A DNA stretch of 64,000 nucleotides, from the NCBI RefSeq assembly GCF_900100155.1, contig NZ_FMTP01000003.1:600557-664556 (forward strand), written 5' to 3'. Under the pieces are notes generated by a model. The model was not told the origin of the DNA, searched no databases, and saw only the letters and a list, made by a program, of their open reading frames with translations. This DNA comes from Ancylobacter rudongensis. GTDB taxonomy: Bacteria; Pseudomonadota; Alphaproteobacteria; Rhizobiales; Xanthobacteraceae. The position numbers and the translations under genes were made by a program. Below are positions 19,142-27,899 of this stretch, piece by piece; position 1 is the stretch's first letter; each line of letters begins with the position of its first letter.

Positions 19142-19723
19142 TTAAGGGCCGTATACGGATATCAGCACGCAGCTCTGGTCCGTCAGGCGACGGACCTTAT
19201 GGCGCAGAACCCCGGGAAATTGCACGGAATCACCTTTGTTGAGAACCAGTTCCTGATCAGGAAAACGCACTTCTACCTTACCCTGAATGACGAACAGCAG
19301 CTCTTCGCCGCGATGGGTCGCTTCCGGCTCATTGGCGAACTCGGCAGGCGGATACATGAGGAAGACTTCCAGGCCTGAACTGTCGGTCCCCTGGGTCAGA
19401 ACCTCCATGTGGTAGTTGCCGTCATCGGCGGTGAGCGCATCGCGATCGCCCGCACGCGTGATGAAGATCAGCTGGTGGTTCTCCGCCGCTCCGAACAGCT
19501 GCGCTGCGGATACTTCCAGCGCCGTGGAAATCCGCAGGACGATGGCCACGGAAGGGACTTTCAGCCCACGCTCCACGCGGGAGAGATAACCTTTGTCCAG
19601 GGCCGCGGCCAAGGCCAACTGCGACAGGGAAAGCCCGCGCGCGACGCGCAGCGCGCGAATGGCGCGACCAAGGCTGACATCGGTCGTCGCCTTCGTGGTC
19701 GCGGGGGCCGCTAGCGTGACCAT
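19142..19723 (-). CDS. XRE-family regulator with C-terminal cupin domain
   Basis: A 193-residue regulator. The helix-turn-helix domain (about 15-72) includes LSLSQLALAAALDKGYLSRVERG. The cupin sensor (about 95-190) includes HRGEELLFVIQGKVEVRF and a late His (LRHKVRR). Such proteins usually sense a small ligand and repress transport/catabolic genes. ATG 19723 starts right before the regulatory fold; upstream in-frame codons cover an operator-like dyad and are probably not translated. It diverges from the TRAP operon and is the obvious candidate regulator for it. Confidence 0.88.
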   Translation of the reverse strand: MVTLAAPATTKATTDVSLGRAIRALRVARGLSLSQLALAAALDKGYLSRVERGLKVPSVAIVLRISTALEVSAAQLFGAAENHQLIFITRAGDRDALTADDGNYHMEVLTQGTDSSGLEVFLMYPPAEFANEPEATHRGEELLFVIQGKVEVRFPDQELVLNKGDSVQFPGVLRHKVRRLTDQSCVLISVYGP

Positions 19724-19789
19724 GGGGCTCTCATACTCCTGCGTTCGCTCGGCATGCACCGGATCGTACAAACCCGCGTCCTGCCCGAC

Positions 19790-19813
19790 CCAAATTCCCG
19801 GGAGGGAATTTGG
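19790..19813. promoter_or_regulatory. 24-bp palindrome, probable XRE-cupin operator
   Basis: CCAAATTCCC (19790-19799) and GGGAATTTGG (19804-19813) are perfect inverted arms around four bases. The dyad lies 67 bases from the regulator start, in the region shared with the divergent TRAP operon. Further right, TGGGC-N6-GCCCA (about 19857-19872) and two near-identical direct repeats ATTGGGCAAC (about 19890) and ATTGAGCAAC (about 20010) may be additional sites. Confidence 0.5.
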
Positions 19814-20061
19814 CGACGACGTCAGCACAATTTCCCCACTCAGATGCCGATTGCAAGTGGGCAATTACGCCCAAGCTACAATGTTGGCCATTGGGCAACC
19901 AGGGTGAGAAAACCCGTCACGCCCATCCTTCAGAAGTTTGGCACAGGCCTTGCGACGGAACGCTTTAGAAGCTCGTATCGCAGTTTCAGGAAGTTGAAAA
20001 TGGTTGCTTATTGAGCAACGTTGTCCAATTTGTAGACGGCAACAATCGAAGGGATTGCCCC

Positions 20062-21114
20062 ATGACTCTCGCCAAACACATGCGTCAGGCAGTGTTGGCC
20101 ATGATGGTCGCAGCCCTGCCCATTTCCGGGGCAGCGGCTGCGGACAGCAAGGTGAAGTGGAAGATGGCCGCGACCTTCCCGAGCTCGCTGCCGCAGCTCG
20201 GCACCCTCGGAAAGCGTCTGGAAGACCAGATCGCCAAGGTCTCCGGCGGCAATATCGAGATCCGCTTCTATGAGCCCAACGCCCTGGTGCCGCCACTGGA
20301 GGTGTTCGACGCCGTGTCCATGGGAGCGGTGGACGCTGCTTTCTCCACCCCCGGTTTCTGGGGCGGCAAGGTGCCGGCGCTGCAGGTCTTTGCCGCTCTG
20401 CCGTTCGGCCCCGCGGCGCCTGAATACATGGCGTGGTTCTATTTCGGCGGCGGCAAGGAGATCTTCGACGAGATCTATGCCAAGTACGGCATCAAGTCGG
20501 TCATGTGCGGCATGCTCGCGCCGGAGGGCTCGGGCTGGTTCAAGAAGGAAGTCTTGAGCGTCGACGACCTCAACGGCATGAAGCTGCGCTTTTTCGGGCT
20601 GGGCGCCAAGGCGCTCGGCAAGTTCGGCGTTTCCGCGCAGTTGCTTGCCGCCCCGGACGTCTATCCCGCGCTCGATCGCGGCGTCATCGACGGCCTGGAG
20701 TTCGTGCAGCCTGCCATCGACCTGAAGATGGGCTTCTGGCAGATCGCCAAATACTACTACTTCCCCGGCTGGCACCAGCAGTCGACCTTCTTCGACTTGA
20801 TGATGAACAAAGCCCAGTGGGACAAATTGAGCCCCACCCAGCAGGCTCAGATCGAGAGCGTGTGTGGCGACAATGTGCGCTACGGCATCGCCGAGGGCGA
20901 GGCGATCCAGCTTCCCGCCCTCAAGGAGCTGCAGGAGAAGGGCGTTACCATCAAAAAGTGGTCCGACGAGGACCTGAAGAAGCTCCATGTCGCTGTCGAC
21001 GAGGTGATCGCCGAGCAGGTGGCCGCCGACCCCGATTTCGCGCGGGCCTATGCCAGCTTCTCCGCGTTCCGCAAGGATTACGCGACCTGGAAAGACATCG
21101 GATATCTGAAGTGA
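20062..21114 (+). CDS. TRAP transporter substrate-binding protein (DctP type)
   Basis: A 350-residue periplasmic receptor with a signal peptide ending in SGAAAA (about 26). The body has the DctP fold: VKWKMAATFPSS start, MGAVDAAFSTPGFWGG, and the arginine-bearing GMKLRFFG segment that normally salt-bridges a substrate carboxylate. The start at 20062 is the ATG directly before the signal peptide. It delivers an organic acid to the DctQM permease encoded next. The substrate is not fixed by sequence. The downstream RidA/MOSC/reductase genes suggest a nitrogenous or otherwise reactive acid. Confidence 0.9.
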   Translation: MTLAKHMRQAVLAMMVAALPISGAAAADSKVKWKMAATFPSSLPQLGTLGKRLEDQIAKVSGGNIEIRFYEPNALVPPLEVFDAVSMGAVDAAFSTPGFWGGKVPALQVFAALPFGPAAPEYMAWFYFGGGKEIFDEIYAKYGIKSVMCGMLAPEGSGWFKKEVLSVDDLNGMKLRFFGLGAKALGKFGVSAQLLAAPDVYPALDRGVIDGLEFVQPAIDLKMGFWQIAKYYYFPGWHQQSTFFDLMMNKAQWDKLSPTQQAQIESVCGDNVRYGIAEGEAIQLPALKELQEKGVTIKKWSDEDLKKLHVAVDEVIAEQVAADPDFARAYASFSAFRKDYATWKDIGYLK

Positions 21115-21118
21115 TCCC

Positions 21119-21670
21119 ATGACCTTCTTGCTGGTCACCTCAAACGTGTTGAAGGCGAGCGCACGACGCGTGGGGGAGGTTGCGGCGTGGTGCGTCGTCG
21201 CCCTCATCCTCACCGTCATGCTCGACGTCATTACCCGCCGCTTCATCGTGCTTGGCTCGACGAAGCTGCAGGACCTGGAGTGGCATCTCCACGCCACTCT
21301 CTTCCTGCTCTGCCTCGGCTACGCCTATGTTGAGGGGGAGCACGTGCGCATCGACGTGCTCCACTCCCGCTTCGGGGCGAAGGCCGCGGCGGCTATTGAG
21401 CTGATCGGCGCCGCCCTCTTCCTGGTGCCGTTCTGCATTGTTGTCCTCTACTACGGATGGGGCTTCGTGGCCCATTCCTTCCGACTTGACGAGGGCTCGC
21501 CCTCACTGACCGGCCTGCCGCACCGCTGGATCATCAAGTCCGCGCTGGTCATCGGCTTCACGACCCTTCTCCTTTCCGCCCTCGGTGCCATAACCGGCGC
21601 CTTGGCGACGCTCCTCGGCGCCCGCCCGCCCGGGCGGCATCACGACGCGCACCAGGAGGTGGGGCTGTGA
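21119..21670 (+). CDS. TRAP transporter small membrane subunit (DctQ type)
   Basis: A 183-residue protein with four predicted membrane helices (about 20-40, 55-75, 95-120 and 140-165) and the DctQ motif LQDLEWHLHATLFLL with a charged EGEHVRID loop. It scaffolds the large DctM subunit in the sodium-driven TRAP complex. It begins four bases after dctP and ends overlapping the dctM GTG start, so the transporter genes are translationally coupled. Confidence 0.9.
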   Translation: MTFLLVTSNVLKASARRVGEVAAWCVVALILTVMLDVITRRFIVLGSTKLQDLEWHLHATLFLLCLGYAYVEGEHVRIDVLHSRFGAKAAAAIELIGAALFLVPFCIVVLYYGWGFVAHSFRLDEGSPSLTGLPHRWIIKSALVIGFTTLLLSALGAITGALATLLGARPPGRHHDAHQEVGL

Positions 21671-23031
21671 GCCTGTTCGAAACCGCCTTGCCCCTCGCCA
21701 TGCTGGGCGTCCTGGTGCTGGTACTCTTCTCCGGATTTCCCGTTGCGTTCTGCCTGGCGGGAGTGGGGCTCGTCTTCGCCTTGGTCGGCGGCATGCTCGA
21801 CATGTTCGTGCCGGCCCAATTGTTCCTGATCGTCAGCCGCATCTGGGGCTCGATCGCGGACAATCTGGTGCTCGTCGCCATTCCCATGTTCATCTTTATG
21901 GGCATCATGCTGGAGCGTAGCGGAGTCGCGCGGCATCTTCTGGAAATCCTCTCCGTGCTGATGCGGCGGGTGCCGGGGGGGCTGGCTCTTTCCGTCGTGC
22001 TGATGGGCACGATCATGGCGGCGACCACGGGCATCGTCGGTGCTTCGGTGGTGATGCTGGCGCTGCTTGCCCTCCCGGTGATGATGGAGCGGGGCTACGA
22101 CAAGGGCATCACCGCCGGCGTCATCTCCGCCTCGGGCACGCTGGGGATCCTAATCCCGCCGTCCATCATGCTGGTCATCATGGGGGACCTTCTGGCCATC
22201 CCCGTGGGCGACCTGTTCACCGGCGCGGTCATTCCCGGCTTCCTGCTGTCGGGGCTCTACCTCGTCTATATCGTCGTCATGGCGCTGCTGAAGCCCGAGC
22301 GCATGCCCCGGCTCGAGAAGAAGCCGATGGCGGACGGGCAGAGCCTTCTCGGGCTCGTGATCAGGGGCTTCCTGCCCCCCACGGCGCTGGTGGTGCTGGT
22401 TTTGGGCTCCATCATCGGTGGCTTCGCCACCCCCACCGAGGCGGCGGGCGTGGGGGCGTTTGGGGCGACGATGTTGGCCATGGTAAACCGCACGTTCTCG
22501 TTCCGGCTGCTGAAGGACGTGGTGCAGGGCACGGCGCTCACCAACGCCATGATCTTTGGCATCTTCTGCGGTGCGACCCTGTTCTCCTACGTGTTCCGCG
22601 AGCTGGGAGGGGATGACGCCATCGTCCATCTGATCGAACTGCTCGATCTGCATGACTGGACGCTCCTGCTTCTGCTCATGGCCATCATCTTCCTGCTGGG
22701 CTTCTTCTTCGACTGGCTGGAGATCACTTTGATCATCCTGCCTGTTTTCCGGCCGATCGTGATGGCGCTGGACTTCGGCGATGCGGTTCCCAAGGACAAG
22801 ATCCTACTCTGGTTCGCTATTGCCGTAGCGGTGAACCTTCAGACCTCCTACCTCACGCCGCCCTTCGGACCAGCCCTGTTTTACCTGCGCCAGGCAGGCC
22901 AGGGGTATCTAACCCTGGGCGAGATCTACAAGGGTATCATTCCATTCACTTTACTTCAGCTTATGGGACTTTTACTATGTCTTATATTCCCGACGCTGGT
23001 TATATGGTTGCCGAGTTATGTCGGTTATTGA
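21667..23031 (+). CDS. TRAP transporter large permease (DctM type)
   Basis: A 454-residue elevator-type permease of the ion-transporter superfamily, with about 12 hydrophobic helices and two re-entrant hairpins. Family motifs visible include ATTGIVGASVVMLALLALP, SGTLGILIPPSIMLVIMG and the second repeat GGFATPTEAAGVGAFG. The GTG start at 21667 overlaps the DctQ stop. The end is followed within 35 bases by the RidA gene, so transport and metabolism genes probably share a transcript. Confidence 0.92.
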   Translation: MSLFETALPLAMLGVLVLVLFSGFPVAFCLAGVGLVFALVGGMLDMFVPAQLFLIVSRIWGSIADNLVLVAIPMFIFMGIMLERSGVARHLLEILSVLMRRVPGGLALSVVLMGTIMAATTGIVGASVVMLALLALPVMMERGYDKGITAGVISASGTLGILIPPSIMLVIMGDLLAIPVGDLFTGAVIPGFLLSGLYLVYIVVMALLKPERMPRLEKKPMADGQSLLGLVIRGFLPPTALVVLVLGSIIGGFATPTEAAGVGAFGATMLAMVNRTFSFRLLKDVVQGTALTNAMIFGIFCGATLFSYVFRELGGDDAIVHLIELLDLHDWTLLLLLMAIIFLLGFFFDWLEITLIILPVFRPIVMALDFGDAVPKDKILLWFAIAVAVNLQTSYLTPPFGPALFYLRQAGQGYLTLGEIYKGIIPFTLLQLMGLLLCLIFPTLVIWLPSYVGY

Positions 23032-23062
23032 GCTGATAATCTAAGCATCAATGGAGATTCAC

Positions 23063-23446
23063 ATGTCACGCAGTGTAATCGCGACCGAAGACGCGGCCCC
23101 GGCGGCCGGACCGTATTCCCAGGGAATCGCATTCGGCAACCTCGTTTTCGTCTCAGGCCAATTGCCCATCGACCTTGCTACCGGGGAGTTGGCGGAAGGC
23201 ATCGTGGCACAAACCAAGGCGTCGCTGAGCAATCTGGAGGCGGTGCTGGTGGCCGGCGGGGCGAGCATCGCCAGCGTCGTGAAGACCACCGTGTTTCTGA
23301 AGAACATGGACGACTTCACCGCCATGAACGATATCTACGCCAAGTCATTTCCCGGTAGTGCGCCAGCCCGCTCCACCATCGAGGTGGCACGACTGCCCAA
23401 GGGCGCGCTGGTCGAGATCGAAGCCATTGCGGCGCGGATCGATTGA
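23063..23446 (+). CDS. RidA/YjgF-family enamine/imine deaminase
   Basis: A 127-residue RidA-family protein with the PYSQGI block near the N-terminus, VFVSGQLP, and the catalytic arginine in the PARSTIEV segment, so active imine deaminase chemistry is expected. RidA proteins hydrolyse reactive enamines/imines released by PLP or flavin enzymes. ATG 23063 is chosen because a GGAG lies 7 bases before it; an in-frame ATG at 23051 has none. Placement between a TRAP importer and a MOSC/reductase pair suggests removal of an imine made from the imported compound. Confidence 0.9.
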   Translation: MSRSVIATEDAAPAAGPYSQGIAFGNLVFVSGQLPIDLATGELAEGIVAQTKASLSNLEAVLVAGGASIASVVKTTVFLKNMDDFTAMNDIYAKSFPGSAPARSTIEVARLPKGALVEIEAIAARID

Positions 23447-23453
23447 GGGCGGC

Positions 23454-24023
23454 ATGACGGACGAAGCCAGCGTGAAACAAATCGAGGCCTTCGCCCATCC
23501 TGCCGCACAGGCGGCGCTGGGCGTTGAGGGCGGCACCACGGGCTGGAAGGGCGAATTGCTCCACATTCATATCGCACCCGCGGCAAGCTACGAGATGGAG
23601 AAACTTGCCGTCGCGACATGTGTCGCCGGCCGCGGGATCGAGGGCGACCGCTATTTTCTTGGAACCGGCACCTATTCGACCCGCCCCGATGTGCGCCAGA
23701 TCACGCTTATCGAACAGGAGGCGCTCGACGCGCTTGCGCGCAACGATCCACCGCTTCAGGAGAGCCCGGTGGTGCTGGCGCCGGAGGAACACCGCCGCAA
23801 TCTCACGGTGCGCGGGGTGCCGCTCAACCATTTAGTGGGCCGGCGCTTTCGTGTTGGCGAGGTGATCCTGCGTGGCGGGCGCCTCAACTTTCCCTGCAAG
23901 TATCTCGAAAAACTGCTCGATCGTCCCCTTTTCCTGCCGCTTTACAATCGGTCCGGCCTCAATTGCGGCATTGAGAAGGGTGGCATCATCCGGCCGGGAG
24001 ATCTCATCGAGTTGTTGGACTAG
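23454..24023 (+). CDS. MOSC-domain protein (probable molybdenum-cofactor reductase)
   Basis: A 189-residue MOSC protein. The beta-rich core shows GWKGELLHIHIAP, the GIEGDRY motif, DVRQITLIEQEAL and the conserved cysteine in LNFPCKYLE, which in this family ligates molybdenum. Stand-alone MOSC proteins such as YiiM, and the MOSC-ferredoxin YcbX, reduce N-hydroxylated bases and amines with electrons from a flavin reductase. Here a flavin/2Fe-2S reductase gene follows almost directly, so the pair could act as an N-oxide or hydroxylamine reductase. That role is inference. Confidence 0.85.
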   Translation: MTDEASVKQIEAFAHPAAQAALGVEGGTTGWKGELLHIHIAPAASYEMEKLAVATCVAGRGIEGDRYFLGTGTYSTRPDVRQITLIEQEALDALARNDPPLQESPVVLAPEEHRRNLTVRGVPLNHLVGRRFRVGEVILRGGRLNFPCKYLEKLLDRPLFLPLYNRSGLNCGIEKGGIIRPGDLIELLD

Positions 24024-24026
24024 GTG

Positions 24027-24971
24027 ATGAGTGACCGTCTGATTATGAAATTGCGGGTTGTCAGTGCGAGGCTGACGACCCCGGATGTCCTGGTGCTTGA
24101 TCTGCAGCATCCCAAGCGGCCGTTGCTTCCAGCATGGACGCCCGGCGCCCATGTGGACGTAATGGTGGCCGGTGGTGTGCGCCAGTATTCGCTTTGGGGC
24201 GACCCGGAGGATCGCGCCTATTACCGCATCGCGGTTAAACGCGAGGCAGGCGGACGCGGCGGCTCGAAATGGATCCATGACCATGCGAAGGAAGGCTCTG
24301 AGCTTCATGTCTCCGCTCCGCGCAACCATTTTGGTCTTGATGGAAAGGGCGGACGACACGTGCTGGTGGCCGGTGGCATCGGCGTGACGCCGATCCTCGC
24401 CATGAGCCGTGCGCTGGCGGCAGGGAAGGCGGACTTCACCGTCCATTACTGCGCTAGGAGTGCGTCCGAAGCGCCCCTTCTCGACGAATTGAGGACCGTG
24501 TGCGGCGATCGCCTGACAACATGGTTTTCACAGCAGGGACGGCGCCTCGACGCGAATACGTTGCTGGCCCAGGCTGCGGGCGCCGAACTCTACACTTGCG
24601 GCCCGAACAGTCTGACGGCGGCGCTTGAAACCGCCATCGCCGCCCAGGGCTTTCCCGTCGAACTCTACCATAGGGAACATTTCGCAGCCCTGTCGGATGC
24701 CGATTTCGTCCCGGACTCTTTTGAGGCAGTTATCGCCTCCAGCGGCCGCACGCTCCACGTTCCCGCCGACCGCAGCTTGCTTGAGGTGCTGCGGGACAAT
24801 CACTTCGTGCGTGGTTCCTCATGCGAGATCGGCGTGTGCGGCTCGTGTGAGTGCGGCTATGTGAGCGGGGATGTGATCCATCGCGACGCGGTACTTGACC
24901 TTAAGGCCCGGGCCAGTCGCCTCATGCCCTGCATCTCCCGGGCCAGAGGTACCGTGACACTCGATCTCTGA
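24027..24971 (+). CDS. Phthalate-dioxygenase-reductase-type flavin/2Fe-2S oxidoreductase
   Basis: A 314-residue PDR/VanB-type reductase. The FMN domain has RQYSLWGDP; the NAD domain has LVAGGIGVTPILAM and ELYTCGPN. The C-terminal plant-type ferredoxin has the cluster cysteines C-x4-C-x2-C (SSCEIGVCGSC) and a distal Cys in LMPCIS. It passes electrons from NAD(P)H through FMN and the iron-sulfur cluster to a partner. No ring-hydroxylating oxygenase is nearby, so the neighbouring MOSC protein is the most likely acceptor. GTG 24024 is an alternative start one codon earlier. Confidence 0.9.
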   Translation: MSDRLIMKLRVVSARLTTPDVLVLDLQHPKRPLLPAWTPGAHVDVMVAGGVRQYSLWGDPEDRAYYRIAVKREAGGRGGSKWIHDHAKEGSELHVSAPRNHFGLDGKGGRHVLVAGGIGVTPILAMSRALAAGKADFTVHYCARSASEAPLLDELRTVCGDRLTTWFSQQGRRLDANTLLAQAAGAELYTCGPNSLTAALETAIAAQGFPVELYHREHFAALSDADFVPDSFEAVIASSGRTLHVPADRSLLEVLRDNHFVRGSSCEIGVCGSCECGYVSGDVIHRDAVLDLKARASRLMPCISRARGTVTLDL

Positions 24972-25238
24972 TCAGTTTGGGCGTCCCTGGAGACGGACAG
25001 GAGCGACGGTCTGGGAGATCGCGTAGCATGGAAGCGGCGCGCCGCGCGCCCGCCTGCATAGTGGCGTGCCCCACCTCAATTGGCATTTACGGCATTCAAT
25101 TTAAGAGGTTATCTACGTTCGTAGAGGGGCAATCTGGCTGCGTTGGGACTCACCCCAGCGCCGGCGAATAGGCCGTCGCACTGTTATCATGGGGCCCGGT
25201 TTCCGGATTGCCGAGCGGTGCGCGCGCGACTCCCTCAT
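24972..25238. other. Convergent intergenic spacer
   Basis: About 270 bases between the end of the TRAP/MOSC operon (plus) and the end of the double transporter gene (minus). No gene is seen. I found no stem-loop with a T-run that would clearly terminate either operon. Confidence 0.45.
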
Positions 25239-27854
25239 TCATCGTTCACGCCAGTAACGGGCGATGTCCTCCAAGCTCTTGTTGCGCGTTTCCGGCATGT
25301 GCCGGAACAGATAGGCCGCGCCCAGCAAGTTGATCGCCGCATAGCTCAGGAAGGTTACGCCCAGTCCCGCCGTGTCGATCACGAACGGAAAGGTGAGGGT
25401 GAATATGAAGGCGAACAGGCTGCGCATGCCGTGTGACAGGCTTGTGCCTGGTCCCCTTATGGCCTGCGGAAAGATCTCCGCCACCACGATCTCGCCCACC
25501 TGCCCGAGAGTCAGGGCGAAGACGCCGACGAACACGGCGAGCACGGCGACCATGGCCCAGGCGGCGGCGACCGATCCGTCCACGCTCCCGTGCAGCAGCG
25601 ACAGCAGGGCGAGACAGCCAGACATGATGACAAGGCCGCTTATGACCAGTGGCTTCCGGCCCACCCTGTCGACAATTCCGAGCGAGATGAAGGTGGCTAC
25701 AAGGAAAACCACGCTGAGGCCAAGCGTGGTGACGAAATTGACCGTGGTGTCCTCAAAGCCGATCTCTTCCAGCAGGGTCGGAGCGTAGAACAGCACCATG
25801 TCCCAGCCGCAGAACACGATGAGAAACATCAGCGTGATCCCGAGCACCAGGATCGGCCGGTTGGCGCGCGACGCCAGCTGCCGCCAGGCCCCCGACATGT
25901 CTTCCCGCGGCACAGGCTCCATCTCCGCAAGCACATGGTCGACATCGTGCTCGTCGAACTGGCGCAGCACGCGGCGGGCAGCGGCGTGGCGTCCCTGCAT
26001 CGCAAGCCAGCGCGGAGATTCCGGAAGCGGGAGCAGGAGCAACCCGTAAAGCGTGCTGGGAACCGCGATGAAGGCGAACATGTAGCGCCAGCCTTCGGGC
26101 GTCGCCTCGAACCAGATGCTGACGCAATAGGCCAGGATCGCACCGGCTCCATAGGTCGCCGCCTCGAAGGACATCAGGCGTCCGCGAATGGCGCTGGGCG
26201 AGATTTCGGCGACGTAGATGCCCGTGGTGGGGGACGCAATCCCGATCGCCAGACCAACGGCTGCCCGCGCCATCAGCAGCCACATCAGCGAGGGCGCAAG
26301 CGCCGACAGGAATGCACCGGCGACAAACAAGGCAGCCGTCGACATCAGAAGATAGCGACGCCCGAACCTGTCCGCCAATGCGCCGGCGAGAAAGGAGCCG
26401 CCGGCAAGACCGAGCACCAGCGTGCTGACCACGGCACCCTGTTCGAACGGGCCAAGCCCCCACTCCCGGGCCAGCAGGACGATGGCCGCCGCGGTGATGG
26501 CGAAATTGAAGCCGTTGAGCAAACCTCCGGTCGTGACGAGCGCCGTGACGGCGTAGTGCACGAACAGGCTGCCTCTGGCCCGCACTGCGGCGGCGGCGGC
26601 CATGGCGCGGGCGTTGATCTCGGTCAGCCCGAGTCCGTTGCATTCGGGAAGGGCGCGCCGAAACAGAAAGAAGCCGACGACCGCGACGCCGGCATAGACC
26701 GCGAAGATGCCCGCCCGCGTGGGTTCGTCGGCAGGAACCAGACTGATCGCCGACGTGATTCCATCGAACAGCCAATGGGAGGCTGCCACGAGGCCGATCG
26801 CCATGCCGCGAACTCGGATTGGACAGAGCTCGACCGCCGTCACCCACGGGATCGGCCCGAGACCGATGGCGAAGAAGGCCACGAAGGCGAAAACACCGGC
26901 TGCAGCCATCGCATGGCCCGGGCCGGGCTCCGAGACGCTAAAGGCGAGGCCCGCGCCGGCGAGGGCGAGACCTGCGGCCGATCCGATGAAGCTGGCCAAC
27001 AGCAGAGGCCGGCGTCCCATCCGGTCGATCAGGCATATGGCTCCGATCGTTGCCAGCACGTTGACGATGCCCAATGGCATCGCATCGCCCGCCAGCAATC
27101 CGCTCCCCAGGCTGAAGTCGACGCCCTCCATGATGGAGGGGGCGAAATAAAGAAGGGTGTTGATACCTACGAATTGCTGGAAAAAGAACAGACTGACGCA
27201 GAGCAACAGCGCCTGCCGGCCCTGAATCGAAAACGGGCCCGCGTCGCGCGGCTCGTCCCGGCAGTGGTAGGAGCGCTCCTCCGCGTCCTGAAGATCCAGC
27301 CACAGCGGTGATTCCCGCAGGAGCAGCGCCGCCCCGGCCAGCACGAGACCGGGAGCAGCGCCGAGGCCCAGCATCGTGCGCCAGCCGGCTGTCACGTCGT
27401 GGAAGACCTCGTCGGCGCCATAGGCGAGCAGCACCCCCAGCGTAATCGCCAGCTGGAATGCCGTTACCAGCGCGCCGCGCGAACGGGCCGGGGCGATCTC
27501 GGCGATGTAGGTCGGCCCCACCGCCGACATCGCACCGACAGCGACCCCTACCACGACGCGGGCGACGAACAGCACCCCGATCGATGGCGCCACCGCGCCC
27601 GAGAAGGCGCCAAGCGTGAAGAGTGCGGCGGTCGCCATGATAACGTCGCGCCGGCCAATACGGTCCGACAGCCAGCCGCTGACAAGCGCCCCGAAAAGCG
27701 CTCCGGCCAGCGTACCCGTGCTCACCAGCAGGAGAGCGGAGCGGCCAAGCCCCCACTCGCCGACGGCCTGCTGCAGCGCGCCTGCGGCGACACCCGTCTC
27801 GTAGCCGAACAGCAGGCCACCAAGGGAGGCGATGGCCACGGACAGATGGAGCAT
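25239..27854 (-). CDS. Double-length MFS sugar porter (two fused 12-helix units)
   Basis: 871 residues in one frame, about twice the normal length. Residues 1-415 are a complete sugar porter: LGGLLFGYETG start, SDRIGRRDVIM loop, RESPLWL, FFQQFVGINTL, DRMGRRPLLL, ELCPIRVRG, ALPECNGL end. Residues about 430-871 are a second one: ADRFGRRYLLM, EISPSAIRGRL, PESPRWLAM, DRVGRKPLVI, EIFPQAIRG, MPETRNKSLEDI end. Both keep the paired GRR/GRK and PESPRW motifs, so neither half looks decayed. About 24 membrane helices are expected. It is the last gene of a train with sugar-synthesis enzymes, so export or uptake of that sugar is the likely role. Confidence 0.9.
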   Translation of the reverse strand: MLHLSVAIASLGGLLFGYETGVAAGALQQAVGEWGLGRSALLLVSTGTLAGALFGALVSGWLSDRIGRRDVIMATAALFTLGAFSGAVAPSIGVLFVARVVVGVAVGAMSAVGPTYIAEIAPARSRGALVTAFQLAITLGVLLAYGADEVFHDVTAGWRTMLGLGAAPGLVLAGAALLLRESPLWLDLQDAEERSYHCRDEPRDAGPFSIQGRQALLLCVSLFFFQQFVGINTLLYFAPSIMEGVDFSLGSGLLAGDAMPLGIVNVLATIGAICLIDRMGRRPLLLASFIGSAAGLALAGAGLAFSVSEPGPGHAMAAAGVFAFVAFFAIGLGPIPWVTAVELCPIRVRGMAIGLVAASHWLFDGITSAISLVPADEPTRAGIFAVYAGVAVVGFFLFRRALPECNGLGLTEINARAMAAAAAVRARGSLFVHYAVTALVTTGGLLNGFNFAITAAAIVLLAREWGLGPFEQGAVVSTLVLGLAGGSFLAGALADRFGRRYLLMSTAALFVAGAFLSALAPSLMWLLMARAAVGLAIGIASPTTGIYVAEISPSAIRGRLMSFEAATYGAGAILAYCVSIWFEATPEGWRYMFAFIAVPSTLYGLLLLPLPESPRWLAMQGRHAAARRVLRQFDEHDVDHVLAEMEPVPREDMSGAWRQLASRANRPILVLGITLMFLIVFCGWDMVLFYAPTLLEEIGFEDTTVNFVTTLGLSVVFLVATFISLGIVDRVGRKPLVISGLVIMSGCLALLSLLHGSVDGSVAAAWAMVAVLAVFVGVFALTLGQVGEIVVAEIFPQAIRGPGTSLSHGMRSLFAFIFTLTFPFVIDTAGLGVTFLSYAAINLLGAAYLFRHMPETRNKSLEDIARYWRER

Positions 27855-27899
27855 TTCGACCTCGAGCCTTCGGTTCGTACCGGCGGGGCACCGTCGGGA

